Source: an uncultured Prochlorococcus sp. (GTDB lineage: Bacteria; Cyanobacteriota; Cyanobacteriia; PCC-6307; Cyanobiaceae). From it: a stretch of 64,000 nt of DNA. The stretch covers positions 1 to 64,000 of the forward strand of contig CACMCA010000007.1 in assembly GCA_902612005.1 (NCBI GenBank). The letters are read 5' to 3'. The notes under the pieces are model-generated. The model did no database searches and was not told the origin of the DNA. It saw only the letters and a program-made list of their open reading frames with translations. Shown here one piece after another: positions 20,661-37,677 of the stretch (position 1 is the stretch's first letter; each line of letters opens with the position of its first letter). The position numbers and the translations under genes are program-made.

Positions 20661-21962
20661 ATGAAATCTTTGGATTCAAAAACTCCAAATCAAGATTGGC
20701 ACCCAAATATTTGGCCACCTTTTACGCAAATCAATAACAGCAAACCGCAGATAGAAGTAACTCATGGTAAAGATGCCCTCCTATTTACTAAAGATCCTAA
20801 AAAAGAACTAATAGATGCAATTAGTAGTTGGTGGGTAACTCTTCATGGTCATAGTAACGAATATATTGCGGATGCCATTTTTGATCAATCAAAAAAACTT
20901 GAGCAAGTTATATTTGCTGATTTCTTACATCCACAGGCAAAAAAATTAGCGGAAAGACTTAGTGAATTAACAAAACTAGAAAGATTATTCTTTTCTGATA
21001 ACGGTTCTACTGCAGTGGAAGTCGCTTTAAAAATTGCCTTCCAATCATGGCAAAATAGAGGAGAGACAAGAACTCAAATAGTAGCTTTTGATGGCGCCTA
21101 TCATGGTGATACATTTGGCGCAATGGCTTTAGGTGAAAGAAATATTTTTAATGAGAATTTCGATAATCTTATGTTCCCAGTTAGAAGAGTCCCATGGCCT
21201 TCAACTTGGATGAACGATGAAGAAGTAGAAAACAAAGAAAATAAGGCGATCCAAAAATTAGAAACTCTACTTAAAACTCCCACAGTTGCAGTAATCCTTG
21301 AGCCACTTGTTCAAGGAGCAGGAGGGATGAATATGGTTAGGCCTCAGTTTATAAAAAAAGTTTCAGAAATTATAAAAAATAATAATTCTTTGTTAATTGC
21401 CGATGAAGTATTGACTGGTTTTGGAAGATGTGGAACCCTTTTTGCTTTTCAAAAGGCAGAAATCATTCCTGATTTAATAAGTATTTCAAAAGGTTTAACT
21501 GGTGGATTTTTACCGATGGGAATAACTTTATGTAAAGAAAAAATTTTCCAATCCTTTATTGATGATTCCCCAAGAAAAACTTTTTGGCATGGACATAGTT
21601 TTACTGCTAATCCTTTAGGTTGTGCTGCAGCAAACGCTAGCCTTGATTTATTAGAAAAAGAACCACAAAAATACCTTTCATTTGAAGAAAAACATTTATC
21701 TCATCTAATTAAATTTAAAAACTTACCCTATATAAAGAAGTTAAGGGTATCCGGCACAATTGCTGCCTTCGATTTAGATATTGGGAACAAAAAAGGTTAT
21801 TTCAATAATATTGGGAAAGAAATAAAGAGCCTTGCAATGGAGCAAGGTTTATTCATTAGACCCCTCGGGAATGTTATTTACCTCTTGCCACCTCTCTGTA
21901 TAACAGATGATCAATTGGGGAAAAGTTACTGGATAATAAGGCAAATCTTAGACAATCTTTAG
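20661..21962 (+). CDS. bioA: Adenosylmethionine-8-amino-7-oxononanoate aminotransferase
   Basis: Transfers an amino group from SAM (or lysine in some variants) to KAPA. 433 residues, class III PLP aminotransferase. WPPFTQ near residues 18-23 and SSWWVTLHGHSN are BioA signatures. The PLP lysine is K277 in SISKGLTGGFLPMG, and DEVLTGFGRCG carries the conserved aspartate. It is the last gene of the biotin operon, convergent with the DUF3143 gene after eight bases. Confidence 0.95.
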   Translation: MKSLDSKTPNQDWHPNIWPPFTQINNSKPQIEVTHGKDALLFTKDPKKELIDAISSWWVTLHGHSNEYIADAIFDQSKKLEQVIFADFLHPQAKKLAERLSELTKLERLFFSDNGSTAVEVALKIAFQSWQNRGETRTQIVAFDGAYHGDTFGAMALGERNIFNENFDNLMFPVRRVPWPSTWMNDEEVENKENKAIQKLETLLKTPTVAVILEPLVQGAGGMNMVRPQFIKKVSEIIKNNNSLLIADEVLTGFGRCGTLFAFQKAEIIPDLISISKGLTGGFLPMGITLCKEKIFQSFIDDSPRKTFWHGHSFTANPLGCAAANASLDLLEKEPQKYLSFEEKHLSHLIKFKNLPYIKKLRVSGTIAAFDLDIGNKKGYFNNIGKEIKSLAMEQGLFIRPLGNVIYLLPPLCITDDQLGKSYWIIRQILDNL

Positions 21963-21970
21963 ATAGAAGT

Positions 21971-22228
21971 TTAAGGTCCCTGCAGTATGGCATTTTCCAC
22001 ATCTTCTCTATTAATGCAGTAGGAAAATAGTCTTTTAGTTTCTTGACCTTCACTTTCCCATATAACACTTAAATCTTCTTGTTCAAAAATAATAGTTGCA
22101 TTCCAATTTGAAAGTAACAGATACCATTTAGATGGATTATTAATATCCTTCACAGCTCCTAAACCAGTTAGCCACAATTCCAATGATTGCAGTGAATTTT
22201 GATTGATAGGTTTTTTAGAGGGATTCAC
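21971..22228 (-). CDS. DUF3143 family protein
   Basis: 85 residues, soluble. The sequence (LQSLELWLTGLGAVKDINNPSKW, then a beta-rich LLSNWNATIIFEQEDLSVIW) fits the small cyanobacterial DUF3143 family, whose function is unknown. It follows the J-domain gene after 16 bases on the same strand, an arrangement that suggests a shared transcript and perhaps a shared role in protein quality control. No catalytic motif is visible. Confidence 0.75.
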   Translation of the reverse strand: MNPSKKPINQNSLQSLELWLTGLGAVKDINNPSKWYLLLSNWNATIIFEQEDLSVIWESEGQETKRLFSYCINREDVENAILQGP

Positions 22229-22244
22229 AGACTTTTTTAAAAAA

Positions 22245-22685
22245 TTATTTAATTAGCCAAAGCGGCATTGTCTCTAATTCTTTTCCAGTAAAAGAAGCAA
22301 AAAAAATTGAACCAATTAAACTTATAGAAATGATGATAATTAAAAGAAACAACGAAAACAATTCTCCATTCGAAAAAGGTCTTCTATTTCCTATTAATTT
22401 TTGATTATTAGAATCGATTACTAAATTATTTAAAACGTTAGTATTATTTGTAATCCTAGAGTTTTCTTTTAGTTTGTCATCATATATTTTCCTTAAATTA
22501 CTATTATTTAAATGTTCATAAGCTTCAAGAACTTCTTGAAATTTACTTTTAGCAACGTCTATTTCTAATGAAGTTGTATCGGGATGCAACTCAATAGAAA
22601 GTTTACAAAATGCCTTTCTTAATTCATGATTGGATGCATTTTCACTTACACCTAAAATTTTGTAATAGGAAGTTTCCCCTTTCAA
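22245..22685 (-). CDS. Membrane-anchored J-domain (DnaJ-like) protein
   Basis: 146 residues. The N-terminal J-domain (residues 6-70) holds the DnaK-activating HPD motif at 34-36 and the usual helix pattern (YYKILGVSENASNHELRKAF). A polar linker follows, then one membrane helix (about 112-136, LFLLIIIISISLIGSIFF). There is no Gly/Phe region or zinc domain, so this is a type III J-protein tethered to a membrane. It probably recruits Hsp70 to a membrane client; the client is unknown. Confidence 0.88.
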   Translation of the reverse strand: MKGETSYYKILGVSENASNHELRKAFCKLSIELHPDTTSLEIDVAKSKFQEVLEAYEHLNNSNLRKIYDDKLKENSRITNNTNVLNNLVIDSNNQKLIGNRRPFSNGELFSLFLLIIIISISLIGSIFFASFTGKELETMPLWLIK

Positions 22686-22747
22686 AATAATCTTTTATTA
22701 ATATTGTAATTCTAATAAATTTTTACGAAATAGAATGTATTTAATGG

Positions 22748-23488
22748 ATGGTTAAAATTCATATTTATAACGAAATGAAAAAACAAAACATTCCAGAAGA
22801 AATTCGTTCCTTAATAACTGAAGAAGAAATTAATTTATTTCAAGAGTTACAAATTAAAATTAAAGAATTAAATAATAAGACCAATCTCACAAGATTAACT
22901 GATGGTGATGATTATTGGGTGTCTCAAGTTTTTGACAGCATTTGGCCATTCAAAGCTTTCACGAATATTAATTTTGATAATAAAAAATTTTTAGATATTG
23001 GATCAGGCTGTGGCTTCCCAGGTTTAGCTTATGCAATAACTCATCCTAATTCTGAGATATACCTAATTGATTCTTTAAAAAAGAAAACAGATGCAATAAA
23101 ATTTTTAGTTGAGCAGATCAATTTCAAAAACAATATTCATGTAATCAACGATCGTGTTGAGAATTTAGCCCACCAATCGTCAATGAGAAATAATTTTAAT
23201 ATTGCAACAACTAGAGCGGTTAGTAATCCATCAACAGTTTCAGAATATATACTACCAATGTTAAAAAAAGAAGGATTTGGAGTTTTATATTGTGGCAAAT
23301 GGTCGAATAAAGAAAGCAAAAATTTAGATAAAACTTTAGAAATATTAGAAGGGAAAGTTAAAGATAAAAAAGAGATACTATTACCAAGAAATAAAGGCAC
23401 CCGAAATATTATTCTTATTCAACCAAAGAATTTTTGTCGTGAAATTTACCCAAGAAAAGTTGGCAAACCTGAAAAAAATCCATTATGA
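22748..23488 (+). CDS. rsmG: 16S rRNA (guanine527-N7)-methyltransferase
   Basis: 246 residues. The SAM motif LDIGSGCGFPGLAYA and the downstream TTRAVSNPSTVSEYILPML region are hallmarks of RsmG (GidB), which methylates G527 in the 530 loop of 16S rRNA. NLTRLTDGDDYW, preceding motif I, is also family-specific. The start at 22748 gives a few extra residues; an ATG at 22775 is an alternative. It is convergent with the aldo/keto reductase gene after two bases. Confidence 0.94.
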   Translation: MVKIHIYNEMKKQNIPEEIRSLITEEEINLFQELQIKIKELNNKTNLTRLTDGDDYWVSQVFDSIWPFKAFTNINFDNKKFLDIGSGCGFPGLAYAITHPNSEIYLIDSLKKKTDAIKFLVEQINFKNNIHVINDRVENLAHQSSMRNNFNIATTRAVSNPSTVSEYILPMLKKEGFGVLYCGKWSNKESKNLDKTLEILEGKVKDKKEILLPRNKGTRNIILIQPKNFCREIYPRKVGKPEKNPL

Positions 23489-23490
23489 AA

Positions 23491-24684
23491 TTATTTTCTT
23501 GATAATCTTTTAGCATTCTTATCTCCAAACTTTTCTTTTAAATTTCTCAATTTTTTTATAACTTTTTTTGGATTTATATGACCTTCTAATACTTGCAATA
23601 ACTGCCCTTCAGAAACATCTACATCTAGTAAATTCGCGTTGAATCCTGGGAACCAGTGGCTTCCATTACCAAGCAATTGATATCTAGCTCTTGCATATCC
23701 TTCCATACCCAACCAATCAATTAAATTTGAAAGCCAAAGCAGAACAGGAATATTAATATTTCCCGGAGTATATTCCCAACTTGGTAAATTTCTATTCCAA
23801 TTTTTATGCCACTCTAAACCTAAGGAATTAATTGATTCCTGCCTTAATTTGTTAATTATCTTAGGCACATACTTCTCGGATTCTGATAACAACGAGACAG
23901 CTTCTAAATGCAGAGCAAAATCTGTCTCTTTTGCAATACCGACACTCAAAGTATGGACATTTTGATTTCTTAAGCAAAAAAGATCATTAAATACTATGGG
24001 ATGGAGTGGTTTACAAAATTCCAACATTTTTCTTGAGGGAGTATGAAGATGTCCCCCTTTATCAGTGGGACTTATTATGAAAACCCCAAGATCATGCTTA
24101 TTGGCTAAATTAATAACCTTTGTATTTTCCTGATTAATGAAATACCAGTGCAAATTTACATAATCAAATAAGTTTGTTGATATGGCCTTTTCAATAAGTG
24201 AAGATTTTCCATGGGTTGAAAATCCAATAGATCCAATTAAATTTTCTTTTTGAAAATTTCTCAGAATATCAATGCAACCTCCATCTCGAATAGCCTGATG
24301 TAAATGTTCAGCAGTATTGATACCATGTATTGCTAACAAATCAATTTTTTTAACTTTCAATTTTTCAATACTAGATAATACATCTCGCTCAAAAATTTCC
24401 GGATCACTATTTGGTGGAATCTTTGTTTGGATTATATTTGGGATTTTCTTAGTATTCTTAAAACACATCCCTAATTGCACCTCAGAAGTTCCATAATACT
24501 TTGCGGTTTCTACATGACTTAAGCCATATTGTGTTGCAAGATCTAATATATTTTCTACTTTATTTTGTTCTTCGAATGAAACCTTAGAAAAATCTAATTG
24601 ATCCCAACTTTTTTGAAATCTCATACCACCTAAAGATAAAACAGGAATCTTCAGATTGGTTCTACCAAATCTACGATATTGCAT
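23491..24684 (-). CDS. Aldo/keto reductase family oxidoreductase
   Basis: 397 residues. The N-terminal half is an AKR barrel (MQYRRFGRTNLKIPVLSLGG, the catalytic-tyrosine region ETAKYYGTSE, then IDLLAIHGINT). The C-terminal extension, after about residue 290, is helical and lacks the cysteine-rich ferredoxin-like tail found in many related predicted AKRs. Substrate is unknown; these proteins typically reduce carbonyls with NADPH. It lies ten bases downstream of a ferredoxin gene on the same strand, so the two may cooperate. Confidence 0.85.
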   Translation of the reverse strand: MQYRRFGRTNLKIPVLSLGGMRFQKSWDQLDFSKVSFEEQNKVENILDLATQYGLSHVETAKYYGTSEVQLGMCFKNTKKIPNIIQTKIPPNSDPEIFERDVLSSIEKLKVKKIDLLAIHGINTAEHLHQAIRDGGCIDILRNFQKENLIGSIGFSTHGKSSLIEKAISTNLFDYVNLHWYFINQENTKVINLANKHDLGVFIISPTDKGGHLHTPSRKMLEFCKPLHPIVFNDLFCLRNQNVHTLSVGIAKETDFALHLEAVSLLSESEKYVPKIINKLRQESINSLGLEWHKNWNRNLPSWEYTPGNINIPVLLWLSNLIDWLGMEGYARARYQLLGNGSHWFPGFNANLLDVDVSEGQLLQVLEGHINPKKVIKKLRNLKEKFGDKNAKRLSRK

Positions 24685-24694
24685 CTTTTTGATA

Positions 24695-25054
24695 TTAGTG
24701 CTTATTCATTCTCGGTGGCTTTCCAAATGTTTGAAACATATCCCTATCTAGACTATTCTCTAAATCATCTAATTCTTCAAATTTGACCCAATGAATACAA
24801 TCAACAGGGCATGTATCTATTGCTTCTTGTATGACATCAAAACTATCTCCATCTTGCCTAATAGCTTTACTTCTACCATGAAATTCATCAACAGTGAAAG
24901 TATTCGAAGCGACGTGAACACAGTACTGACAACCAATACACTTTGCTTCATCAACCCATACAGCTTTTTCGGCTAACTGACCACCTAAAACGGGCTCATA
25001 GCCAGTAATCTCAATATTTTCTTCAGTATTATGAAATGGATCCGTAAAATCCAT
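24695..25054 (-). CDS. 4Fe-4S ferredoxin
   Basis: 119 residues. One cluster site is evident: CIGCQYC (C-x2-C-x2-C) near residue 40 and the fourth ligand in TCPVDCIHW further on. The stretch between the cysteines (ASNTFTVDEFHGRSKAIRQ) resembles the long-loop cyanobacterial/plant bacterial-type ferredoxins with a single [4Fe-4S] cluster. It is flanked by the aldo/keto reductase and the Ycf35-like gene, all on one strand with gaps of about ten bases, suggesting an operon. Confidence 0.9.
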   Translation of the reverse strand: MDFTDPFHNTEENIEITGYEPVLGGQLAEKAVWVDEAKCIGCQYCVHVASNTFTVDEFHGRSKAIRQDGDSFDVIQEAIDTCPVDCIHWVKFEELDDLENSLDRDMFQTFGKPPRMNKH

Positions 25055-25063
25055 ATTTTGACA

Positions 25064-25456
25064 TTAGTTTTCCCACTTGGTTAAGACCAATTCAATAGAA
25101 CCATCATTTTTGTTTTTTTCCTCTACGATTTGATATCCATCTTCTTGAGTTTTAGTAATGATTGTTTGGTAAGCATACATTTGTGTAACTTTAGAGATAA
25201 ATCTTTCTACTGGAATCTCAAATTTCCATAGATCAAGGTCAGTAACTAATTCATATGCATTAGCATTGTTATCCCATTTAAATCCAACTTGGGTATCACC
25301 AGGTAAATTCATACTTATATCAACGGCTGTGAATTGACCTCTATATCCTTTTACAAACTTTTCTTCTTGATTAATACTATAACCGAAATGATTTAAAGCC
25401 TTAATTAATGGCTCTACTTCTTTGAGCTGAGTTTTAATTGTACTAAAATGTGACAT
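25064..25456 (-). CDS. ycf35: Ycf35-like DUF1257 protein
   Basis: 130 residues, soluble. The sequence begins SHFSTIKTQLKEVEPLIKAL and contains VKGYRGQFTAVDISMNL, GFKWDNNANAYELVTDLDLW and YQIVEEKNKNDGSIELVLTKW, the pattern of Ycf35/DUF1257 proteins kept in cyanobacteria and some algal plastids. Function is unknown. It overlaps the end of the DUF2997 gene by 14 bases and precedes the ferredoxin gene, a grouping conserved in cyanobacteria. Confidence 0.85.
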   Translation of the reverse strand: MSHFSTIKTQLKEVEPLIKALNHFGYSINQEEKFVKGYRGQFTAVDISMNLPGDTQVGFKWDNNANAYELVTDLDLWKFEIPVERFISKVTQMYAYQTIITKTQEDGYQIVEEKNKNDGSIELVLTKWEN

Positions 25457-25667
25457 TAGATTCGTTATTTAATTGTGTTAAGTTTTCACTTTGATTAGAG
25501 ATGAAAGCATCAGAAGTTTCATTCTTGACTGTTACTTTACCGAGAGCGTCTTCAAGATTTTTTGTAGCTTCATTGCATGAATGACCAATAAATCCCTCAA
25601 CAACCTCTTCAACTCTTCCGTCTTGATGAATTTTGAATCTCAATGTTTTTTGAGGCATTAAATTCAA
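25443..25667 (-). CDS. DUF2997 family protein
   Basis: 74 residues. The core LRFKIHQDGRVEEVVEGFIGHSCNEATKNLEDALGKV is the DUF2997 pattern: a short beta-rich domain with a conserved cysteine and a helix. It is a partner gene of Ycf35 (DUF1257) in cyanobacteria. The two overlap by 14 bases, suggesting coupled translation. The Asn/Ser-rich tail is variable. Function is unknown. Confidence 0.82.
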   Translation of the reverse strand: MNLMPQKTLRFKIHQDGRVEEVVEGFIGHSCNEATKNLEDALGKVTVKNETSDAFISNQSENLTQLNNESNVTF

Positions 25668-25807
25668 GTACTGAGTACTTTTACTTTATATAGAATAACG
25701 AAATTTTTTTGTTTCAGTTGGTACAAGTTAATTAATTTTAATTTTTATATTGAATATCTAATAAATAAACTCTTTCAGTCGTGTGCTTATCAAAAAAATT
25801 AAGAAAT

Positions 25808-26575
25808 TTAGTTATAAAAACCTTGCATCCCCATTGAATCCAAGGCAGTTTTTGCTTCTTCCATAACAGAAGGTTCTTTATCGAAAAGAGCTATCTTAGT
25901 ACATTCATCAACGAAACTTTCTTGAAATGTATCGTTTAATTTTTCGTACAATCTACACAATGACCAGATGCAATTACTTCTTACACCCGGTTCATTATCT
26001 ATTTTTAAACTTATTAAAAGTTGTTCTGCTGCTAATTGAGCATTTTCCAAAGAAACATTACCGATTTCAGCTAGAGAACTAGATGACCATAACCTTACTG
26101 CAGCTACATCGTTCTTCAAAGCATTTATTAATGGCTTCAAAACAATTTGATTATCATAATTAGCCAAGCTCCATGCAGTTGCTCTTCTGACATAAGCATT
26201 ATCGTCAGTCTCCAAAAGACTGACAAGTTTCTCGACTGCGCTAGGACATGGGTTACGACCTAAAGCATATACCACACTCATTCTTTCAACAGGACAAGGT
26301 TGATCAAGTAATGGTAACAAAAGAGGAAAAGATCTTGAATCTCTATATTCACAAAATATTCTTAACCCCTGTATTCTTTCTTCTCTATTACCTTTGAGCA
26401 TTTTTAATGCTTCATTGCACTCTTGAGTTATGTTTAAACCTTTTGGGAAAGAATCTTCATCAATTTGCTCTAAAGGATCTACTTCAATTTCTAAGGCTAA
26501 TTCCCTCGCTAAAACTTCTGGATCAACAGCGATATCGACTAAGCTTTCTTTATTAGGATCCTTATTTTTTGTCAT
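25808..26575 (-). CDS. HEAT-repeat protein (PBS lyase-like repeats)
   Basis: 255 residues from the ATG at 26573-26575 (MTKNKDPNKESLVDIAVDPE). A longer frame runs to 26635, but the extra 20 residues look non-coding, with the small membrane-protein gene ending nearby, so the shorter start is preferred. Repeated helical pairs such as PLLDQPCPVERMSVVYALGR and VRRATAWSLANYDNQIVLKPL are HEAT/PBS-lyase repeats. Relatives include bilin lyases and scaffolds for iron-sulfur or photosystem assembly; no specific role can be assigned. Confidence 0.85.
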   Translation of the reverse strand: MTKNKDPNKESLVDIAVDPEVLARELALEIEVDPLEQIDEDSFPKGLNITQECNEALKMLKGNREERIQGLRIFCEYRDSRSFPLLLPLLDQPCPVERMSVVYALGRNPCPSAVEKLVSLLETDDNAYVRRATAWSLANYDNQIVLKPLINALKNDVAAVRLWSSSSLAEIGNVSLENAQLAAEQLLISLKIDNEPGVRSNCIWSLCRLYEKLNDTFQESFVDECTKIALFDKEPSVMEEAKTALDSMGMQGFYN

Positions 26576-26592
26576 TTTAAAAACTAAAAATA

Positions 26593-26739
26593 TTAATTTA
26601 TGGGAGCAGGAGACATCATATCTCCTGGCAACCAAATTCTTGCACTAACTGCAAAAAAGGCAATCCCAAAAAGTGAGACAATAGCGAAAGGTAAAATTTT
26701 TGTCTTAATAAAACCCAAAGATTTAAGATTAATTATCAC
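26593..26739 (-). CDS. Small single-span membrane protein, unknown function
   Basis: A 48-codon frame on the minus strand, from GTG at 26737-26739 to TAA at 26593-26595. The basic start (IINLKSLGFIKTK) is followed by one hydrophobic helix (ILPFAIVSLFGIAFFAVSA, about 15-33) and a short tail RIWLPGDMMSPAPIN. This positive-inside, one-helix layout is typical of small photosynthetic-complex or NDH-1 subunits, but I do not recognise the family. The weak ribosome binding site and GTG start lower confidence. It lies 17 bases upstream of the HEAT gene on the same strand. Confidence 0.6.
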   Translation of the reverse strand: MIINLKSLGFIKTKILPFAIVSLFGIAFFAVSARIWLPGDMMSPAPIN

Positions 26740-26787
26740 AATAATAACCTGTTTAAGAAGCTTTTAAAAAATTTTTAATGGATAATA

Positions 26788-27846
<1,059 letters not shown>

Positions 27847-27863
27847 TTATTTCAAAACTATTT

Positions 27864-28040
<177 letters not shown>

Positions 28041-28070
28041 CTAGTCGCTAAAAATAATAATAGATAATAT

Positions 28071-32189
<4,119 letters not shown>

Positions 32190-32203
32190 TTAGTTTTTGA
32201 AGA

Positions 32204-34114
<1,911 letters not shown>

Positions 34115-34146
34115 CTAATTTAAATTAAAAGTTTTAAGTTGAGTAT

Positions 34147-37100
34147 TTAATCTTCCTCATATTCTGAGGTTCCAAGTGATTCATAAGTAGGCCTTGATGG
34201 AGTATTTCTTCTAGGATTGATATCTTGCATTAAATCTACTTCTTTTCCTTCGTCTGTATAAACCCCTATATCCAAGCCTAGAGATTGTAATTCCCTCATA
34301 AGAACTTTAAATGACTCAGGAGTACCAGGCCTTGGGATCGGTTTACCTTTTACGATCGCATTAAGAGCTTCATTTCTACCTTGCATATCATCAGATTTAA
34401 CTGTTAACAATTCCTGAAGAGTATAAGCGGCTCCATAAGCTTCAAGAGCCCATACTTCCATTTCTCCAAGCCTTTGTCCACCTTGCTGAGCTTTACCACC
34501 CAATGGTTGCTGTGTGACTAAAGAGTAAGGACCAGTAGATCTAGCATGAATTTTGTCATCCACCAAGTGGACTAATTTGAGGAAGTGAGAGTATCCGACA
34601 GCAACTGGCTGATCGAAAGGTTCTCCTGTTCTACCATCTTTAAGTAATAACTTTCCAGGATCTTCAGGATTATAAACCCATGCTTTACCTGGCTGTTTTG
34701 AAGCTTCCTCTAAAAATGCTTGAACAGTTTGATGTGATTTTTCAGCACCATACATTTCATCAAATGGAACAACTTTAACCCGGCAATTTAAGTTGGAAGC
34801 TGCCCAGCCCATCAACAATTCAAAAACTTGACCTACATTCATCCTACTTGGAACACCTAAAGGATTAAGAACTATATCTACAGGTGTTCCATCAGGTAAA
34901 TATGGCATATCTTCTCTTGGTAAGATTCTGCTAATAATTCCTTTATTTCCATGCCTCCCAGCCATTTTATCACCAACTTGAATTTTCCTTCTTTGAGCGA
35001 CATAAACTCTAACAACCATATTGGCTCCTGGAGGTAGTTCATCACCTTGTTCTCTAGTATAAATACGAACATCCAAAACCCTTCCCTTTTCAGTTTTAGG
35101 TACCCTGAGGGAATTATCTCTCACATCTCGAGCCTTTTCTCCGAAAATAGCTCTTAATAGTTTTTCTTCAGGTGGTTGGTCTGATTCACCTTTAGGAGTC
35201 ACTTTTCCTACAAGAATATCTCCACTCTCGACAAAAGCACCAATCCTAATAATTCCCATCTCATCAAGATTATTCAAACTTTCTTCCGAGATATTGGGAA
35301 TCTCTCTCGTGATTTCTTCAGGTCCTAGCTTCGTCTGTCTTGCTTCAATTTCATATTTTTCAATATGTACTGAAGTATATAAATCATCTGTTACCATCCT
35401 TTCGCTTACAAGTATTGCATCTTCGTAGTTGTATCCCTCCCATGGCATATAAGCAATTAAAACGTTTTGGCCAAGAGCTATTTCCCCTCCTTCACATGCG
35501 GAGCCATCTGCTAAAACTTGACCAGATATAACTTTATCACCAATCTTCACTATTGGTCTCTGGTTGAGACAGGTATCTTGATTTGATCTTTGATATTTCT
35601 GAAGATAATGAAAATGTTCATTACCCTCATCGTCTTTAACGACAATCTCATTAGCGTCTACGTAGGAAACAGTTCCATTAACTTTTGTTATGGGAACCAT
35701 CCCGGAATCTCTAGCAACTTGCGATTCTAAACCTGTTCCAACTAAAGGACGCTCTGGCCTGAGCAATGGAACGGCTTGGCGTTGCATATTTGATCCCATG
35801 AGTGCTCTGTTAGCATCATCATGCTCCAAGAAAGGAATAAGTGAAGTAGCAACTGAGATTACCTGAACAGGAGAAAGCTGGACGTAATCAACTTGATGAG
35901 GGGGAACTTTTTCAAAATCTTGTCTGTATCTTACTGGTATTAATTTTGCAATTATATTGCCATCCTTATCAGTAGCAACGTCTCCGGGAGCCACCCTACA
36001 CTCATCTTCTAAATCAGCAGAAAGATAAACAGGATTACCTTCTTTATTAACTTTACCGTTATTAACTTCCCAAAAAGGTGTTTCAATGAAACCATACTCA
36101 TTGACTCTTGCATGGGTAGCTAAAGAATTTATAAGTCCTGCATTAGGACCTTCAGGAGTCTCAATAGGACATAATCTTCCATAATGTGAAGGGTGTATAT
36201 CTCTTACCGCAAAGCCTGCTCTTTCTCGAGTTAAACCTCCTGGACCTAATGCTGAGATTCTTCTCTTGTGTGTTAATTCAGCCAGAGGATTAGTTTGATC
36301 CATGAATTGACTTAGTTGACTGGAGCCAAAAAATTCCTTTATAGCAGCAACTAAAGGTTTGGGATTAACTAGTTGAGCTGGAGTTAGAGAATCTGTTTCT
36401 CCTACAGTCATCCTTTCTTTGATAATTCTCTCTAGACGATTAAGTCCAACCCTGACTTGATTTTGAAGAAGTTCTCCTACAGATCTAACCCTTCTATTAC
36501 CAAGGTGGTCAATATCATCCAAACTAGCTCCGCCAATATCTAATTCTAGGTTTATTAAATAATCAATGGTAGAGAGAACATCTTCATGAGTAAGTGTTCT
36601 CACATCGTCTGGTACTGTAAGTCTCAATTTTTTATTTATTTTATATCTACCAACTCTGCCTAAATCGTATCTTTTAGGATCAAAAAATCTACTATGCAAT
36701 AGCTGTTGTCCGCCAGATACGGAGGGTGGCTCACCAGGACGTAACTTCTTATATAGCTCAAGTAATGCCTGATCTTCTGAATTTATACCCTCGTCATTAG
36801 CTGACTCAATTGAACTTTGATAAAACTCTGGGTGCCTCAGTTTATCTACCACGTCATTGTCTGAAAGACCCATCGCTCTCATAAGAACATGAGCATTAAT
36901 TTTTCTAGTTTTATCAACTCTTACATAAAGTAAATTATTTTTGTCAGTCTCAAATTTTAACCATGCCCCTCTATTAGGGATAACGCTGGCATTGTAAGTC
37001 CTTCGACCATTTTTATCCAGTTCATCTTTGAAATATACTCCTGGACTTCTAACAATTTGATTAACAATAACTCTTTCGGCACCATTAATGATGAAGGTTC

Positions 37101-37440
37101 CTCTCTCAGTCATTAATGGTAATTCGCCGATAAATACTTCTTGTTCTTTAATTTCGCCTGTCTCTTTATTAATTAACCTGCAAGTTACATACATTTGGGA
37201 CGCAAATGTAGCATCTCTTCTTTTGGCTTCCTCAACATCATGTCTAGGTCTTTTTAACCTGTACTCTTCACCTATAAAATGTAATTCTAACTTACCTGTG
37301 TAATCAGAAATAGGGGAAAAATTTTGTAGTTCTTCTATTAAACCCTTTTCCAAAAACCATTTAAAGCTTGCTCTTTGTACTTCAACTAAATCTGGTAGAT
37401 AAGTAGCTGTTTTTGCTACCTGTAAAGCGCTACTGCTCAT
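34147..37440 (-). CDS. rpoB: RNA polymerase subunit beta
   Basis: 1097 residues, the short cyanobacterial form. Conserved beta segments are present: the fork and rifampicin region [20 protein letters not shown] followed by [16 protein letters not shown], plus [15 protein letters not shown] and the C-terminal clamp [20 protein letters not shown]. The 237-base gap upstream (37441-37677) probably contains its promoter. No strong operator was identified there, only a weak 5-bp hairpin at 37524-37543. Confidence 0.98.
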   Translation of the reverse strand: MSSSALQVAKTATYLPDLVEVQRASFKWFLEKGLIEELQNFSPISDYTGKLELHFIGEEYRLKRPRHDVEEAKRRDATFASQMYVTCRLINKETGEIKEQEVFIGELPLMTERGTFIINGAERVIVNQIVRSPGVYFKDELDKNGRRTYNASVIPNRGAWLKFETDKNNLLYVRVDKTRKINAHVLMRAMGLSDNDVVDKLRHPEFYQSSIESANDEGINSEDQALLELYKKLRPGEPPSVSGGQQLLHSRFFDPKRYDLGRVGRYKINKKLRLTVPDDVRTLTHEDVLSTIDYLINLELDIGGASLDDIDHLGNRRVRSVGELLQNQVRVGLNRLERIIKERMTVGETDSLTPAQLVNPKPLVAAIKEFFGSSQLSQFMDQTNPLAELTHKRRISALGPGGLTRERAGFAVRDIHPSHYGRLCPIETPEGPNAGLINSLATHARVNEYGFIETPFWEVNNGKVNKEGNPVYLSADLEDECRVAPGDVATDKDGNIIAKLIPVRYRQDFEKVPPHQVDYVQLSPVQVISVATSLIPFLEHDDANRALMGSNMQRQAVPLLRPERPLVGTGLESQVARDSGMVPITKVNGTVSYVDANEIVVKDDEGNEHFHYLQKYQRSNQDTCLNQRPIVKIGDKVISGQVLADGSACEGGEIALGQNVLIAYMPWEGYNYEDAILVSERMVTDDLYTSVHIEKYEIEARQTKLGPEEITREIPNISEESLNNLDEMGIIRIGAFVESGDILVGKVTPKGESDQPPEEKLLRAIFGEKARDVRDNSLRVPKTEKGRVLDVRIYTREQGDELPPGANMVVRVYVAQRRKIQVGDKMAGRHGNKGIISRILPREDMPYLPDGTPVDIVLNPLGVPSRMNVGQVFELLMGWAASNLNCRVKVVPFDEMYGAEKSHQTVQAFLEEASKQPGKAWVYNPEDPGKLLLKDGRTGEPFDQPVAVGYSHFLKLVHLVDDKIHARSTGPYSLVTQQPLGGKAQQGGQRLGEMEVWALEAYGAAYTLQELLTVKSDDMQGRNEALNAIVKGKPIPRPGTPESFKVLMRELQSLGLDIGVYTDEGKEVDLMQDINPRRNTPSRPTYESLGTSEYEED

Positions 37441-37677
37441 CCAAGAAAACCTGCGATTTTGTGAGATTTAATATTTACTTTTAATCTAATTAATATTTAG
37501 TTCTTTAACCTTTTACTTAATATGAGATCAACCACTTAATCTCGATTTCAACAAAAAATCAATTTAATCAAAGAAGAATTAAATTTTATCTAATGCTGAT
37601 AAATCATTAAAATATGGAGTTAAAGCTAAAAAATTAAGAAAAATTTCCAGTAATTCCTAATACTAACAGTTGCTATG

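Noticed and set aside
26576-26635. N-terminal extension of the HEAT-repeat protein by 20 residues
   Set aside because: The extension runs into the end of the small membrane-protein gene and has cysteine and hydrophobic content unlike the rest; the ATG at 26573-26575 gives a normal polar start.
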